In this document: piece by piece, positions 43,201-58,200 of the stretch
How the letters are laid out: every line of letters begins with the position of its first letter
How positions within the stretch are numbered: position 1 is the stretch's first letter
DNA from: Pseudomaricurvus albidus
GTDB lineage: Bacteria > Pseudomonadota > Gammaproteobacteria > Pseudomonadales > Cellvibrionaceae
Assembly: GCF_018863235.1 (NCBI RefSeq)
Contig: NZ_JAHKRS010000013.1
Location: 40,473 to 104,472 of the forward strand
DNA: 64,000 nt
Direction: 5' to 3'
Position numbers and translations under genes: made by a program
The notes under the pieces: model-generated
What the model was told of the DNA's origin: nothing
The model's input: the letters and a program-made list of their open reading frames with translations, nothing else
The model's database searches: none

Positions 43201-46200
43201 CATAAACAGACAGCGCACCCATTGTCGCATCAGAAACAAAGGTATCGTTACCTTCGCCACCATAGACGACGATATTCTCGGTACTGCTGTTGTAGTAAAC
43301 CCGCTGGTACTCGGCTGGATTCGCCAGCGAGATTGACGGACGGGTACTGGCAATGGCGTCAGCGATATCCACCGGTGCATTAATCAATGTTGCGTTGTCG
43401 CTCTCCAGCAAGAAATAGTTGCCCTGCTCATCAACATCGGCATCATTCAGCAACACATACCACGGGTCAGTGCTGGTTCCACTACCGGTTACCGTCGCAG
43501 AACGAATACCATCAAGGGCCTCAAGCGCAAGTTCAATGTCTGCTTTGTTGGAAGTTTCTGTCAGGGTTTGCGTCGGTTTACCGTTGTAGCTCAATGTATA
43601 GTCGCCAGTCTCACCAGGCATCAGGCTGAAGACCTGAATCTCATTGGCTGCACGCTCAAACAGACCATCAACATCCGGTTTGCCGGCAAGCAAGGCTGCC
43701 GCAATGCTATCGTCATCAAAACGCTCAACGAATGCGCGCACTACACCTGTGGATGCCGCAGCGGCATCAGAGACTTCAAACAACAGGTTGTTGCCTTCAG
43801 CATCCGTATCGGCATCAAGCAACTCAATCAACCACGGCGAGGCTGCAGAACCGGTGCCGGTGACGCGGACATCGCGGATGCCCATGTTCCCGGCCAGGAT
43901 TTTATTGCGCAACGAGCTGGCGTCATCACCGGCAGTTACCTCGACCGACACACCGCCGTAGCTAAGGTCGAAGTTTCGGGCCACCAGGCGTTGCAGTGTC
44001 TGCATGCTGGCATCGACATTCATGTGCATGGTGTCATCCACATCACCACCACGAATCTCCAGGCTGTCCGAATCCGTTGCGCCAGTGCCGCTATCGAGCA
44101 CATGAACATTGGACTGACCCGAGACAACACCACTCAGGGTGGTCACATAGGTATCACTGCCTTCGGTACCGTCGAGATACGCCACCTTGGTGAAATCACG
44201 CACAGCAAACTGGTTGCCGCTGCTGCCACCAAACAGGGCAAAGACTTCAAACTGGCCGACTTCCGTTTCTCGCTCATCAACTGGCAACATCTGCTCAGGG
44301 TCGAGCAGTGATTGCTCGGAACCGGTGATATGCAACTCACCATCCGACAGGCTGAAATTCAGATCCCGCTCTTCGATCAATGTATCAATGTCGCCATCCA
44401 CGTCCACATCGATAAAGCGGTCGGTGCCACCGGCACCCGTGACAACGTCACTGCCCTCGCCTGAATTGATCACATCATCACGTGAGGTACCAACAATACG
44501 GTCATTACCTGTACCTCCTGTGAGCTTCAGGTTATCCACTGCACGTGCGCTGAGGATCTGGTCGGACAGGATATCCTTGCCCAGGATTAATTCCTGGTTT
44601 GGAGTCAGTCCCGCAATTACCCAGTCATCACCACCGGCTGCATCCACTTCGATACGGTCGTAATCCGTATCGGTCGAATCCAGTGGCAGACCGGTATTGG
44701 GATCGATCTCATCGATCAGGTCGACACCGCGAATCGTGATAACCACCTTGTTATCACTGAGATTACCCAGGCTATCTACACGCTGGTGAGTAACTTCAAC
44801 CGTCGAGGTATCTTTCTGCAGATCGGAGGCACCGGTGTCGAGTAATTGATGGCCCACAACAAAATGATCGCTGCTGCTGCCACCTTTAATCAAAACACTG
44901 TCATTGGCCTTATCGGTCACATAGGTGGGATCTTCGAACCAGTCAGTCCCCCCATCAAGAACCGCTTCACCGCCACCTTCGGGCACACTCCAGGTGGGTT
45001 TTTCAATCATGCGCGGCATATTGCGTTCAATGGTCTGGAACGCCGACAGATACGCGGCGACTGTGCCGCTATTGGCAAAGGCAGAAACCAGTGCATGATT
45101 GCCGTTGCCATCGAGCTGAATATTCCAATTGTCGCTATTGTCACGACGCTCGACTGTTTTGTAGCTGGACGCCGAATTACTTTCCAGAGATGCCGCCGTG
45201 AGCCCAAAACTCATGGTTACCGGATCACCCCCGGCATAATCCAGCAGCTCAATCTCCCAGGGCTGACTACCCGCCCCTTCTGTCACCACGACATCATCAA
45301 CACTGGCAACCACACCCCAAGTGTTGGCAAACAGATCTTTAAATGTTGCCGCCGAGAAATCAGCACTATTGATTGTGATATCAGTCTGCCCGGTCAGGCT
45401 GAAGGTGACACTGTCAATCGCAAACGGCAGGCGCATGGACGCCGTTACGTCCTGCGCTGTCACGGAGTTTTGCGAACCGCTGCCGTTATTGAAATAGATC
45501 AATTCGTCCGGCGCACCGGCTGGCAAGGTCACCTGCAAAACACCACCGCCCAGATCAGCAACCACAGCAGATTCCAGTCCCGTTAAATTATTCAACGCGG
45601 ACTGCAGCTCAGCGGCGGTAGCGATGGCGTCACTGGCTGACAAGCTCACTGAAGCACCGTTAAAGACCAGTACGGCACCATGGGTCAGCTGGTCAGCCGG
45701 CAACGTCTGAATACCATAGTCAGCAATACTCAGCATGTCGCTTTCGACGCTCATCTGCTGAATATGGAAGGTACGCTCCATGACATAGAGATCGCCACCT
45801 GGATCGGTATCAGCGGCAATAAAACTGACACTCCACGGCTCATCCTCACTACCAACGCCACTGACTTCGACATCGTCAATGCCCTCAAGAGACTCCAGCC
45901 AGAACTCTACCTCTGCGGCCACCATCGCTTTCGTCAGCACCACGGACTCACCGTTGTAGCTGAAGTAGGCATGATCCTGCCAATCCTCGAGTGATAACTG
46001 TTGGGTCGCAACCAATGCAGTACGCAGTGTGCGGGTGTAAATGTCACTACCGGATTGAACCGGGGTGCCGCTTTGGCTGTCCGCCTCAGCACGCACTAAC
46101 TGATAGTCACCGGCGTCATTCAAATCGGCTTGCAACAGATAGATCTGCCAGGGATCACTGGCAGAGCCATTGCCCTGGACAAGAACTTCACCAACACTAT

Positions 46201-49200
46201 CCAGTGATTCCAGTGCGGCTTTGATGCCACTGGCGGTAAGTTCACTCAGGTCGACCCCCTGGTCGCCATACCAGATTGTCGCCTCCGCCTCACTCCACTC
46301 CAGTGACTGAATCCGCATAGCGGTGTTGTCAACCGCAGCCTGCAACGCTACCGGCGTGGCAATGGCAGTGATCTCGGAAAGCTTGATGATTTCATAGGTA
46401 CGCTCACCGTCATCGGCGGGCGTCAGGCGGATTTGCCACGGTGCTGATGCCGTGCCATCGCCATCAATAACAGAAATAACCGTGTCATTAAGCGCGGTAA
46501 TCGTATCGAATGCAGCAATGACATCCGCATCGCTCATGCCAGCAGTCAACTCCACACTTTGCTGCCCGTACCAGACCACCGCACGACCAGTATCGAAACC
46601 TACAAACTGGGTATCGTTCCCATGGGTAGTGGTGATTGCAGTAATGGCGAGCGGTACCGCTTCCTCCTCCAGCGTTGTACTGCTGAGCAGGTGGTAACCG
46701 TCCGCTCCGGCATCAGCATCCAGCATCTGCACCAGCCAGCCGTCATCACTGGCACTAACCGCCACCTCACGAACACCGGCAAGGCTTAATAATGCACTTT
46801 CGACAGACGCAGCTGTCCCGTCATAGGCCGCCTGTATGCTGTCACCGTTATAGGAGAATTCAACCAACACAGTGCTATTCGATAATGCCAGCAACTGACG
46901 ATCGTTCAGCAGCGGTACCACCTGAGTCGCATCAGCCTGGGTACGGGTGATCACCACATCAGTAAGCTGAGCACCACCGGCGATCAACTCAAAGACCGCG
47001 TAATCGCCATTAACATCGGTAGCAGCATCTATCAGCGTGATTAACCAGGGATTCTCGCTGGTACCTTCACCGGTCACCGTCACATCGGTAATACCCGACA
47101 ACAGCTCCAGGCGGCGCTCCACTTCTGCGCTGCTCATCCCCGGCACAGGATTACCACTGCCGTCCACAGTGACACCGGCAGACAGGGCAATCCCCTCGTC
47201 GCCGTACCAGACCATGCCATGACCTTCGAGAGCGGTCATCGACAGCATTTGGGCGCTGTTATGATCAACGGTAGTAACCACATCGGCAATGGTAGTAACA
47301 GCCGGGGTCTTGTCGGCATCTGAATAGTAATCGGCGCCATTGATATCGAGACGATAAACATACTCGGCGCCGCGACTGTCATTGCGCTGAGTCAGTGACC
47401 CCACATAATCCTGCACCGCATAATGCGTGGCCAGACGGCGGAAGTTATTACTGATATCGGTCGTCGCAGAAACCAGTGACACAATCCATGGATTGGTTTC
47501 GGTGCCGGCACCAGTGACAAGCACTTCACCAATCGCGGTAATGGATTCCAGCGCGGCTTTCACTTCAGCCGCCGTCATATCCGCACTCAGCGTCGCACTG
47601 TTACTGTCCGAACGGTTACTCTGCGCCAAACTGCTGTCGTAACCGTAGAAGACCGTGACTTCATCCAGACCGTCAGCCAGCCAGATTTTCTGGGTTTCGT
47701 TTTGCGCTGTTGCGTCACTCAGATCCGCTGCACTGGTAATGTCAATCAGGCGCGGAGAGCCATCATCATTGAACAGATAGCTACCGCCGTCCTGCAAGTC
47801 GTAACGGTAGAAGTAGTTGGCACGACGGACATCCGTAATAAAGTTGCCGTCCTCGTCGAGGATGCCAGAGTAGCCATCCGGGTACACCTGATGATGGCCA
47901 TCCACATCACGTTCGACTTGCCACTCGACAGCTTTTCGCTGCCCCAGTGTAATATCGACACTCTGCAGCGACGTATCCATCAAATCGCCGATGATGATAT
48001 CGTCACTCTCGCGTTTGGTATCCAGCACCAGAGCTTCTACCTGATCGAGAACTACACTTTCCAGCGTCTGGTTAATCGTCAATCGTGAAGACGTTGATGC
48101 ATCATTAAAGGCTTTTTCCAACTCAACGGTACTGGCGTTGTCATCAATCGTGACATCAAAGGTATCGAAGCCTTCACCCCCCAGCATATTGAGCGTGGAA
48201 CCCGCTGCCAGCGGCGCATACTTCCAGACAATACTGTCATCACCTTCACCGGCATCGACATTAACGGAACCGGTACCGGCGTCGATGATGTCATCGCCCG
48301 CCTGGCCATAAATATGGTTATCGCCCTGAGGCAGCGGATTGCCCTGATCATCAGTGCCACCGACAAAAATCTCATCGTTCCCGGTTCCGCCATAGACTGT
48401 ATTGCTACCGAGACCGGCGTGAATATAGTCACCAAACTGTGAGCGGAAAATAGAATTTTCAGCGGTCAGATCAATTTCAACACCATATTCATCAACGGGC
48501 ATGCCCGCTTCGTTGTAATAGTCAAATGGTGAACCATCGGCCTGATAAACCGGTGACAAATACTGATTACCATCTGGAGCGGTAAAGTAAGCCAATACTT
48601 CATCGCCACCATGGATCGTATCGTCCCCCCCATAGGTAGCGATAAAATCAAATCCTGCGTCACCGTAAACAGTGTCGTTACCGTCTCCGGTCATGATGAC
48701 GTCGTCACCATCGCCGCCGTAAATCGTCAGGCCGGCATAAAGGCCATTGGTGCCATTGAGCTCGAGCTGGTCATCGCCGGCGTTACCCCGTATTTCATAA
48801 ATACCTGATTCACCCAAATAGGCATTACCAACATTAATGACATCATCGCCACCACCACCAATAACCGTCAGGCTTTCCAGGGCACCCACCGTGTTTTCAT
48901 CGGCAATCATTTCGATGAAGTCGTCACCACCTTTCATGTCGACAACGACAGAACTGATTCGGCCATTGAGACGCTTGAGGCTGTAGCGATCAGTTCCTGC
49001 AGTACCCACAATACGCAGACTATTGACATCGCCTGCCAGGAATACTTCAGCACGCATGCCGGTACTGACAATAATAATATCGTCATCCGGATTGTTTTCA
49101 CGCAGTGCGCGGATGCGGTCGCGCAAGGCTTTTTCTTCTGCCTTAGTGTAGTACTCGGTATTAACAAAACCCTCTTCAACCAGTTTCTGCAAACTGATTT

Positions 49201-52200
49201 CCGTATCTGGTGCCATCACATCCACCAGATAATTGTGTTCGCCATCAGAATCTCTGCCGGCATAACGCAGCGTCAATTCACCGGTCGAATCATTCAGATG
49301 CGCCACGTCTTCAGGCGCCTGGTGGATACATTCCAGATCAAACTTGGCCAGCACCTGGTTAACAAAGCGGTTGCGGGCTTCAAACAAGGTCAGTTTGCTT
49401 ACCCCCAGATCGACACCGATCCAGAGGAAAGCTTCAAGGAAGAGATTGAGCTGGCCACTCATATCAAACAAACACTGCGGACCATGAGTGATCCGCTCAA
49501 TCAATTCACTGCCATACAGTTTGCCGTCACCAACCGGCAGGTCATCGAGGAATTTCGTCTCCATATCATTGAGATCGAAGTTGATCAGTGCCTCGATACC
49601 ACCTTTGACACCAGCTTCAACCAATCCACCCACACCAAGACTGGCGACAACACCAATCGCTGCACGCAGTTGGATTTCAGCCTGATCTGTGGCGGTGTTT
49701 TCCTGACCGTGATCATCCAGATAGAAACCATTGAACAAACGCCAGGTTTCAGCTGCATCAAAGTCCGTTTCCATCCACTGACGGAAACCGCGGGTATCAA
49801 AACCGAAATCGAAATTGGTATAGGCGCCGATTTCACCAAAGAAACCGACGTTAAAGCCCGGATACACCGGGAAGGTTTTCTGGTATTCGAAGAACAGTGA
49901 CAAATCTGGCAGGTCATACCAGAACAGGTCGACTTCGCCACGACCGGTGAGGAACTGCAACACGCTCATCGGATCTTCTAACAAAGGAATACGGAAATTT
50001 TTCTGACCTGGAGGATTACCAAAGGTCGCCGTATTCGGCCCTGTGCGCGAAGCACTGGACTTACCGCCATCAAGGCCCTGCTGATCCGGGCCTTGAAGTG
50101 CTTTTTTCTGCTCTTCGGTCAGGTTGCTGTAATTAGCCTGTGAACCTTTAACATTATTTTGCGATACCGGCGCACTGGTATCGGAGGCATAACCCCCGGT
50201 GAGATTAAAATCACCAAAGCTAATATAGCCAGCCGTTTTCAGCATACTGGCCTGTTCAAGGAATTTAATCGTCGCATCCAGTGCCGCAATCACTTTCTTG
50301 GCGGTGTCTACCTGTTCGGCAGGCAAGCGCAGATAAGCGATATCAATAAACTTGAGCTTGGCAACGCCCATATCGACCGTGGTGTTCAATAACTCCACCA
50401 CTGGCTTCAACGGCCCGACAATTTGCCAGATGGTTTCAAAGGTGTCACCGAGGAAACTTTCAAATACCGAGCCGACATCGAGGCGAACATTCGACAACGT
50501 CACCTGCGGATCACCAAAGGAAATACTGGCACCGGATTTAGTCGACAAGGTGCCGCTGGCCAAATCCTGATAGTAACGAACGGTGGTATCGATCGCGGGC
50601 AATACATCGGCTGCAGAAGTAGCAACTTTGACAAAAATATCCGCTTCGGCGTAAGCATTGGCATTAATTGCCAGCTCGATTTTTTCACCAATTTCCAGAC
50701 GTCCGTCACCACCGACAGTACCGGCAGTGCCGCCGATATCTTTGATATCAAAGCCCAAGTGGCCATGCAGACCACTGCCGCCTTTGGTATTCACATCGGT
50801 TGCCTCAACCTTGAGGAAACCCAGCGTACCTTCAGCGGTCGAACCCGGCGTTAACGTGGCATCTACATCCAGCGCGATTTCTTCGCCCTTGCTGTTAATA
50901 CCGGCAGTATTGAGGAATACCCCCATATCAACCGTATTCCCCAGCCCCATATTACCGATACCCAGACCAATACCCATCAGGTAGTCAATCTGGGCGCGCA
51001 GTGCTGCATCAACATCCAGCCCCAATCCTGGCAGACCAGCTGAGAAATCAATCGGCAGTTCGCCATCAACCAGGGTGCCGCCAAACTTGATATCGAAAGA
51101 CAGCAAACCGTTCGGTGACAGAATTAATTCAATGTCATCGGCACTGGTCGGTTTACGGGTAACAATTTTGCCATTGTCGTCGTAACGAATTGCACCGTCT
51201 TCACCTTTATCGGCAACAACGAAAGCAAACATATCACCGTCAAGAACGCTCAAGCCGTCAAACAGGGCCTGACGAATTTCGTTGAGCAGGGCTTCAAAGA
51301 CTTTACCGCCACTGGCGTCCAGATCCTGCAGTTTTTTACCCAGACCATTGAGGTAATCAGCCCCGCTCTTTTCACCCAGCACATTGTCGCCGATACTGCG
51401 CAAGCTGTTGGCCAGATCATCAAACGGCGCGCCGCCAATTAGCGGCAATTCCATATTATCAATGCCATCGGCGACTTCATCGATGGCACCAAAGAAACCT
51501 TCCAGACCATCGAGCATGGTGCCCGGGTCATTAAGTAATTCCAGCAACGCCGCGACCACATTAAAGTTCATATTGAACTTGGGCAGGCTGTAATTAAATG
51601 TGTGAGCAAAGTTGGCGTTTTGGTCGACTGTAAAGTTGGCCTTGGCGTGCAGCACGTTATCGGCAATGCCATCGGAATTGAGATCTTTATCAGTACCACC
51701 TAAAGGTAAGGCCTCAATGGGGAAGAACAGCGGTAAGTTAATACCCGCACTGCCATAGGCTTTAGCCTGGAAGCCATCGCGCAACTCATTGAGTTCCAGA
51801 TAGCCATCGCCATCACTGTCACCCAGCGGGTTGGCCAGATTGGCATAAAAGCCCATGTCGATCAGAGCAGAACCATTCTTGCCTACCAGACCAATGTTGG
51901 CACCAGCGATATCAAAGCCCAGTGCCACTCCCATATCGGTGGCACTGCCTTTTACCGACGCATGAATACCGGTCTGCTCATCAATAAAGAAAACTGGCTG
52001 GCGGACATCACTCAGATCAAAGCCAAACCCGAGATCCAGGCCGGCTTCAGCTCTTAACAAAATCTGCGCATCAGCCTCAACATTGATCGCTTGCAAAGCG
52101 TCTTCGCCCAATCCCAACCATCCCTCGAGATCAAGATCATCAATATCCAGATCAAGGTCGAAGGCTTTCTCAATAAATGCATCAATATTCAAATCAAAAT

Positions 52201-55200
52201 CGAAAGCCGAATTTTGATAGCTCATACTGACCAGTTGAGCATCATCAGCAATACCCAGTGGTTGCAGGACCGCCCGCAACTCTTCATTGAGCTTCTGCTC
52301 CAGTTCCTGGATATTTTTTGAAGCTTCACGAACCGTGGAAACCGCGTTACTCAGGCCCTCAGCAAAACTTACGGCACCATCGCCAAGAATGTCCGCAATA
52401 CTGACACCGACAAACGGCAGCTCATCGTAGAGCATGCCATCTTGAATGTTATAGCGATTAAATTCCTGCCCGGTACGCAGCGTAATACCACTACTGCTAT
52501 CAATTATTTTGGCACCGGTCACTTCGCCAGAGGCCAGCTCCTCGTGGGCAACCTCGGTGGTATCGTAGCTGCCGATTTCTTCCCAACTGGTATGCTCATA
52601 AATATCCAGACTGTAAACACTATCAATGTAGCGGGTTACACCCCAGACATCGGCGGCACCATCATTCCATTGCTTCAGAGTCAGGCCCTTGCCATCTTCG
52701 AGAATCACATAGCGGCTATTTTGCACGCCGTCGGTTTCAACGGCGTTATAGGTAGATGCAGGAACAGTCGACGTATTCGACCAGCGCTCATCAAAGAAAG
52801 TGATAGTATTACCGGACTGCTGGCCCAACACTTCGGTATCAGTACCCACCACATCTTTCAGTAATTCGTCGACACCACCGATAATCAAATCCAGTGACAG
52901 CCCACCCAGAGAGAACACTTCCTCCAGGTTATTGAAGGTTACGGCAGAAGGAATACTGGCAAAGAACTGAGCCAGACTGGCATTGTCAGGTAAGGTACTA
53001 CTGGAAGCGGCAACATAACCGGTGGTATTGGAAAAACCCTCCAAGGCACCGGACAGCGACATCGGCAGCAATACTTCATAGTGAGCATCACCATCCAGCT
53101 TGGGCATACTGATCAATGAACCCGAAGCATCACTGATCATATCGGTGTAAGTCAGGTTGCCATCAAACCCGAGCCCAACTGATGCGCCTAGCGAAATAAC
53201 CGAATCATTAACATCAACACCGAGGGGGCCTACGTTGACACCAAAGTCATAGCTCTTGATCAAGTGTCCCTGAACACCATCTTTCGGAAGCATCTCAACA
53301 GTAATATCTTCCCAGACTGTAATGGTCGTCGTATCAGTTACACCGTCGTAGCTGATATCGGTCACGTTATAAATCTGGTCAACGCCATCGGCACCGACAA
53401 CATAGAAACTGTCACCGACCATCAACTTGCCAGCTTCGGTACTGCCAAAAGTGCCCTCGTGATCACCACTGACAACAAAGCTTGCCGTGCCTGGATCATC
53501 TGTGCCTACGTTAATGTCAACGAGATCGATATATTCCTCGCCAAAATTAAAGTGGGCATCAAGGCCCGGATCCTTAATATAGAAATCACCATCGTTATCG
53601 ACGCCAAAATTGAACAGCAGGTCAATACCACCATCGATCACCAACGGTTGCGACTGATCAATATCAATAGGCAAGTCAAAATCCAAACCGCCAATTTCAA
53701 GATCCAGTAAATTGTTGAGATCAAGATCGACCAACTGATTAAAACCAGCCAGGGAAAGGGCAACACTGTATTCTTTCAGGTTGGACGATGAAGCAATGGT
53801 GACGTCGTAATTGGCATCGCGCAGCGCCGTCAATAAATCATTGGTTGTGGCTTCGGTATTACCTGTGAAAAAGAGATCGACCCTATCAGCAAAACCACGG
53901 ATCTCTTCGCTGATCGTGGTAGTCACTGTATCAATACCACCACCCAGAAGATCAGCCAGTGACAGATTAGTGAAAGGCACTTGAGTGGAATCACTCAGGT
54001 AGTCTTTAATCTTGTCACCCATATTCGCAGCCCAGCTACCAAACTGGCCCAAGCCGACGCTTAATTTGGTCTGGTCAGACAATAATTTGAAGTGATCCGA
54101 GGTCGGCAACAGACGGACTCCCGCCGTGAGATCCTCACCCATCACATCCGGAGCAGCAAAATCTGGATGCTCCATGCCCATGGCATGGCCCATCTCATGA
54201 ATTAATACGGTGAACAGGTCAATACTATCAGCCAGCAGAGCATCGTCAGCGGTTGAAGTCACATCGGCATCGACAAACCAGCTGACGCCGGCCGCATCGG
54301 CATCCAGGGTAATGGTATGCTTGCCCGCAGCATAAACCGTGGTTGCCAGTACCCCGGCACCCAAATCGGATGCACCGACAACAACCTCAATATCATCCAG
54401 GGGTGTTGTTGAGCCTTCCGGCAAGACAGCTTCCCAGGCAGCTTTCGCCTGCGCCACCAGATAATCAATCTCGGCAGCAGCGTTATCGGTCAGATCTAAA
54501 TCACCACTACCTTCTGCCGTACTGCTGGTTTGTAATTCACCAAAACCGGCGGCACTGGTCAGCCCAGTCCAAACGCTTTCCAGGAACGAAGGTTTTTCAA
54601 CACCCTCCACCTCAAAGTCGCCATAGGCTTTAACCGAATGACGGGTTCCCGCCTCATCGGTATAGGAGTATTCAGTATAAGTGCCCAGCGAATCCGTTAA
54701 TTCCCCGGATACCGTAATCTCTGATTCAACGTCGCTGAAATCCAGGGTGTCGCCACCACCAGATGCGAAAACCACATCATTGCCAAACTTTTCGTGGAAA
54801 TAGAATGTCGTCGTCTTGGGAGAAATACGCAGGTCTTTAACTTCACTGGCCGGTGTATTGAAGGTAACTTCAAAGACACCTGTACTGACAACAGTGACGG
54901 TAACACTCAGACCTTCAATTTCATTCAGGGCATCAGCAATATTCGTCGCCGTGGCTGCATCGTCTGCACCCAGTTCAAACGATGTCGACAGTCGCTCCTG
55001 ATGATTGGAATCCTCAGGGTCAATAACCGAAATCGCAACCTCTTCACCCTCGGCCAGAGTTGTCGTACCAAAATCAATTTCATAAACAGAATTGGTAGGC
55101 GCTGGGGTTGCCGCCCAATCCACCAGCGATGTCACGGTTATATCGCGACCATCATCTTCCAGCCAGTCATCACCCTCGCCACTTTCCAGGTTCTGAATAT

Positions 55201-58200
55201 CACTGAACTCTGCAATAGCAACTGCGCCATCGGCCTGAGTTGCCGCGTGGCTACCATGCACCAAACCAGCGTAATCAAAAACGACATTAGTCAGTGCAGT
55301 TTCGGCCGGATTGGTTATTTCAATATCCAGTTGATAAATCGACGCGTCGTTAACGGTTACCACAGCCCCAACGCCGGCATCTGACAGTGCCTGTTGCAGC
55401 TCACTGGCTAACGTATTCACATCACGGGAAGCTTCCAGGGTGATGGGTAAAGTCTCGCCTGGATTATTAGGGTCATCAAAAGTCAGGAAATAAGTACCAC
55501 CCATCAGCAAATTGCCAAACGTCAGGCGGTGGATGTAGTTAATACCACTCGCCGGCGCCTGTACTTCGCCGACATCGCTGGCCGCCGTCAGCGCAGCGCC
55601 ATCGGTCACGCTCATCTGCGTCAGGTTGTGATAGCGATCAAGCTGCAAGAACTCGACCACCACCAGCCCATCTTCAACCCGGGCACTCACACTACCCGCA
55701 CCCAGTTCGTTATTAAGCGCCACGGCAATCGCAACAGCACTATCGGCCAGCGTTGCGCCCAGAGTCACATCGACAGAGAAATCAGCCAGCACACTGTCGC
55801 CAGCCATTGCCAGGGTAATGGTATCACCGGCGCTGCCCGCTAAATCCAACGTCTGGCGTTCATTGCCCAGGTCCTGATAAACCTTATTACCGGACAAAAC
55901 GATTTTGTAATCACCCGTCTGACCTTCAAAGCTGATGGTATTGCCTTGCTCATCAGATTCACCACCGGTAATTTTGTCATAACCGCCATTACCGATAACA
56001 AAGATATTGTCGTTATCATTACCGACAAAGGTATCGTTACCAACCGAACCAATAACTTTGGTGTAACCCGCTACCGCGTTGTTGGATAATTTCCACTGGG
56101 AAGAAGAATCAACCGCGTCATTAAGTATTCCGGAGAGACCATTCCAGCGCTCACCCTGCACCGAGGTTGCACTGCCAAATTTTACGACCGGTAAATCAAT
56201 TGTCCCCCAAACCGGGACATCCACCTGATCTTCACCAAACAGCTTGTAGGCAATACCGGCATTACCATCAACAGTAACCCCTTCGCCGGTAAAGTTAGCG
56301 TCATTATCAAAAGTAAAATCAAATCCGGTGCTGTAATCTGCGTAATTGAGTGTGATGTCACCTTCGGAGGAAATAACACCCTTGATGCGCGCATTGCCGT
56401 GAAAAGTAAAAATATTATCGCCACCACCGCCGACAATATTTTCAATACCGGTCGCCACGACCACACTACCGCCTAACGCCAATCCTTCAGCAATGGAAGA
56501 ACCGCTGTACTGGCTGAAAATTTCATCCCGAACAATAATCAGATTGGTACCGGCAGAAAGGGGAGGCGTTTCAAGTCCTGTGCCATCCAGCCACTGACGC
56601 CACTGGTCAATATTATCGGTAGTTAATTCGAAGATGTCATAGTTGACGGTATTCTTGATCGCACGGCCAGCTACCTGGCCTTTTTTACCGTAACCGGCGC
56701 CGGACATATCCAGCGTATCGAAGAACTGGGCATTGGTGCCGTATATTTCTATGTCCGGCTGCTCGACCACTGCCGCCAAGCCCCAGTAGCCACCAAACTT
56801 ATAGGTGTCGGCGCCCAGGCCACCAGCAAGAATGTGCGCACCCGGCGCAAAAGTGACATCGGGCTGCAAAGAAAACTCACCGCTCAGTGCGCTACCTGTT
56901 GCAGCGGTGACAAAGGTACCCAATACCCCGCCGCCAAACTGATCGGAAATAATATTGCCGCCCACCTCAAACAGATTGCTGCCAAGGTTGAGCCCCAATC
57001 CATTCGGGGTGTAATTGCCATCGACAACTACATTGAGGCCCGCACCGTAGGTGACATTCTGAATATTTTGAACCTTGCCGGTAAAGCCCGACTTCAAACC
57101 CGTCAGTACTTTTTGGGTGTAATCATCTTTGACGAAGCTTGTCATCAACGGCACATCACTGCCGGCAATCAAGGTATCGGCATCCGACAAAGGCGTGGCA
57201 TCAATAAATTCAACCACCCAGGTGTCCGGCTGTGTACCGGCCACAACACTCACCTTGCCGAGACCCACCATGCTATTGATAGCCGTCGAAATATTATTCG
57301 CCGTTTGCGCTGCTGTCTGGGCAAAGAAAATATCTCGAGTCTTCACTCCATTGATCGTTAGCTTAAAGGTCTTCACGGTGGGGTCGACCCGGGTAATGAG
57401 CTGCTGCTCATTCACTTGCGTGGTTTTGCCATCTTTAATGGTCACTAATCCTGCATGACTGATTGCAGCCGGAGTAACCAGCAACTTAGTGCCATTGACT
57501 GTCAGCGTCTTATCTCTTTCACCGAGCTTGGCTTGCATTTCAATCAGATATGGGCTGGCTGATGTACCCAGCCCGGTGACATTAACAAAAGGCAAACCTG
57601 CGGCAGTCAAGGCCGCTTTTATAGCGTTTATCTGGGTAGCAGGTGTTGCGCTGTAGGGGATCTCAGCCGTCGACTTGCCGGCGTAATTGATATAGAAGCT
57701 GCCCGACAGGGAGCCGCCTGTTGGAGGTACCGGCATGCTGAAACTATAAACCGGATTGGTTTTAGTCTGATCAACACGATCGATAATCACCGGCAGACTG
57801 CCAACAGCAAATGTCTGCACAGCGGTGGGCAGTTCAAGTTTTGATTTCAGCCCGTAAGACGTAACGGCTACCGATTCAATCTGGTTAGTCGCAGTCACAT
57901 CACTTTGAAAAGCGATCGTAAACTTTGAGGTAGCATCGGTTACCAGCACTGATGCTGGCGAACCCAGTTTGGCGGTCAGTGAAGCATCAAGAGCACTCTT
58001 TAGCAAAGTCGCAAACGAAGCACGATTGAATACACCCGTAACTACGGCCTGGCTCAAATCGACATAGACAGTATCGGTTAGCGCAGTACCGGCACTGTTT
58101 TTGAGGTTGTAGGTAATCCCCACCACCCCTTGTGTCGCACCTTTGAGAACTAAATCCTGTTGCTGGGTTTTGGTTTGGCCCTGGTTTACTAAAGTTGAAG

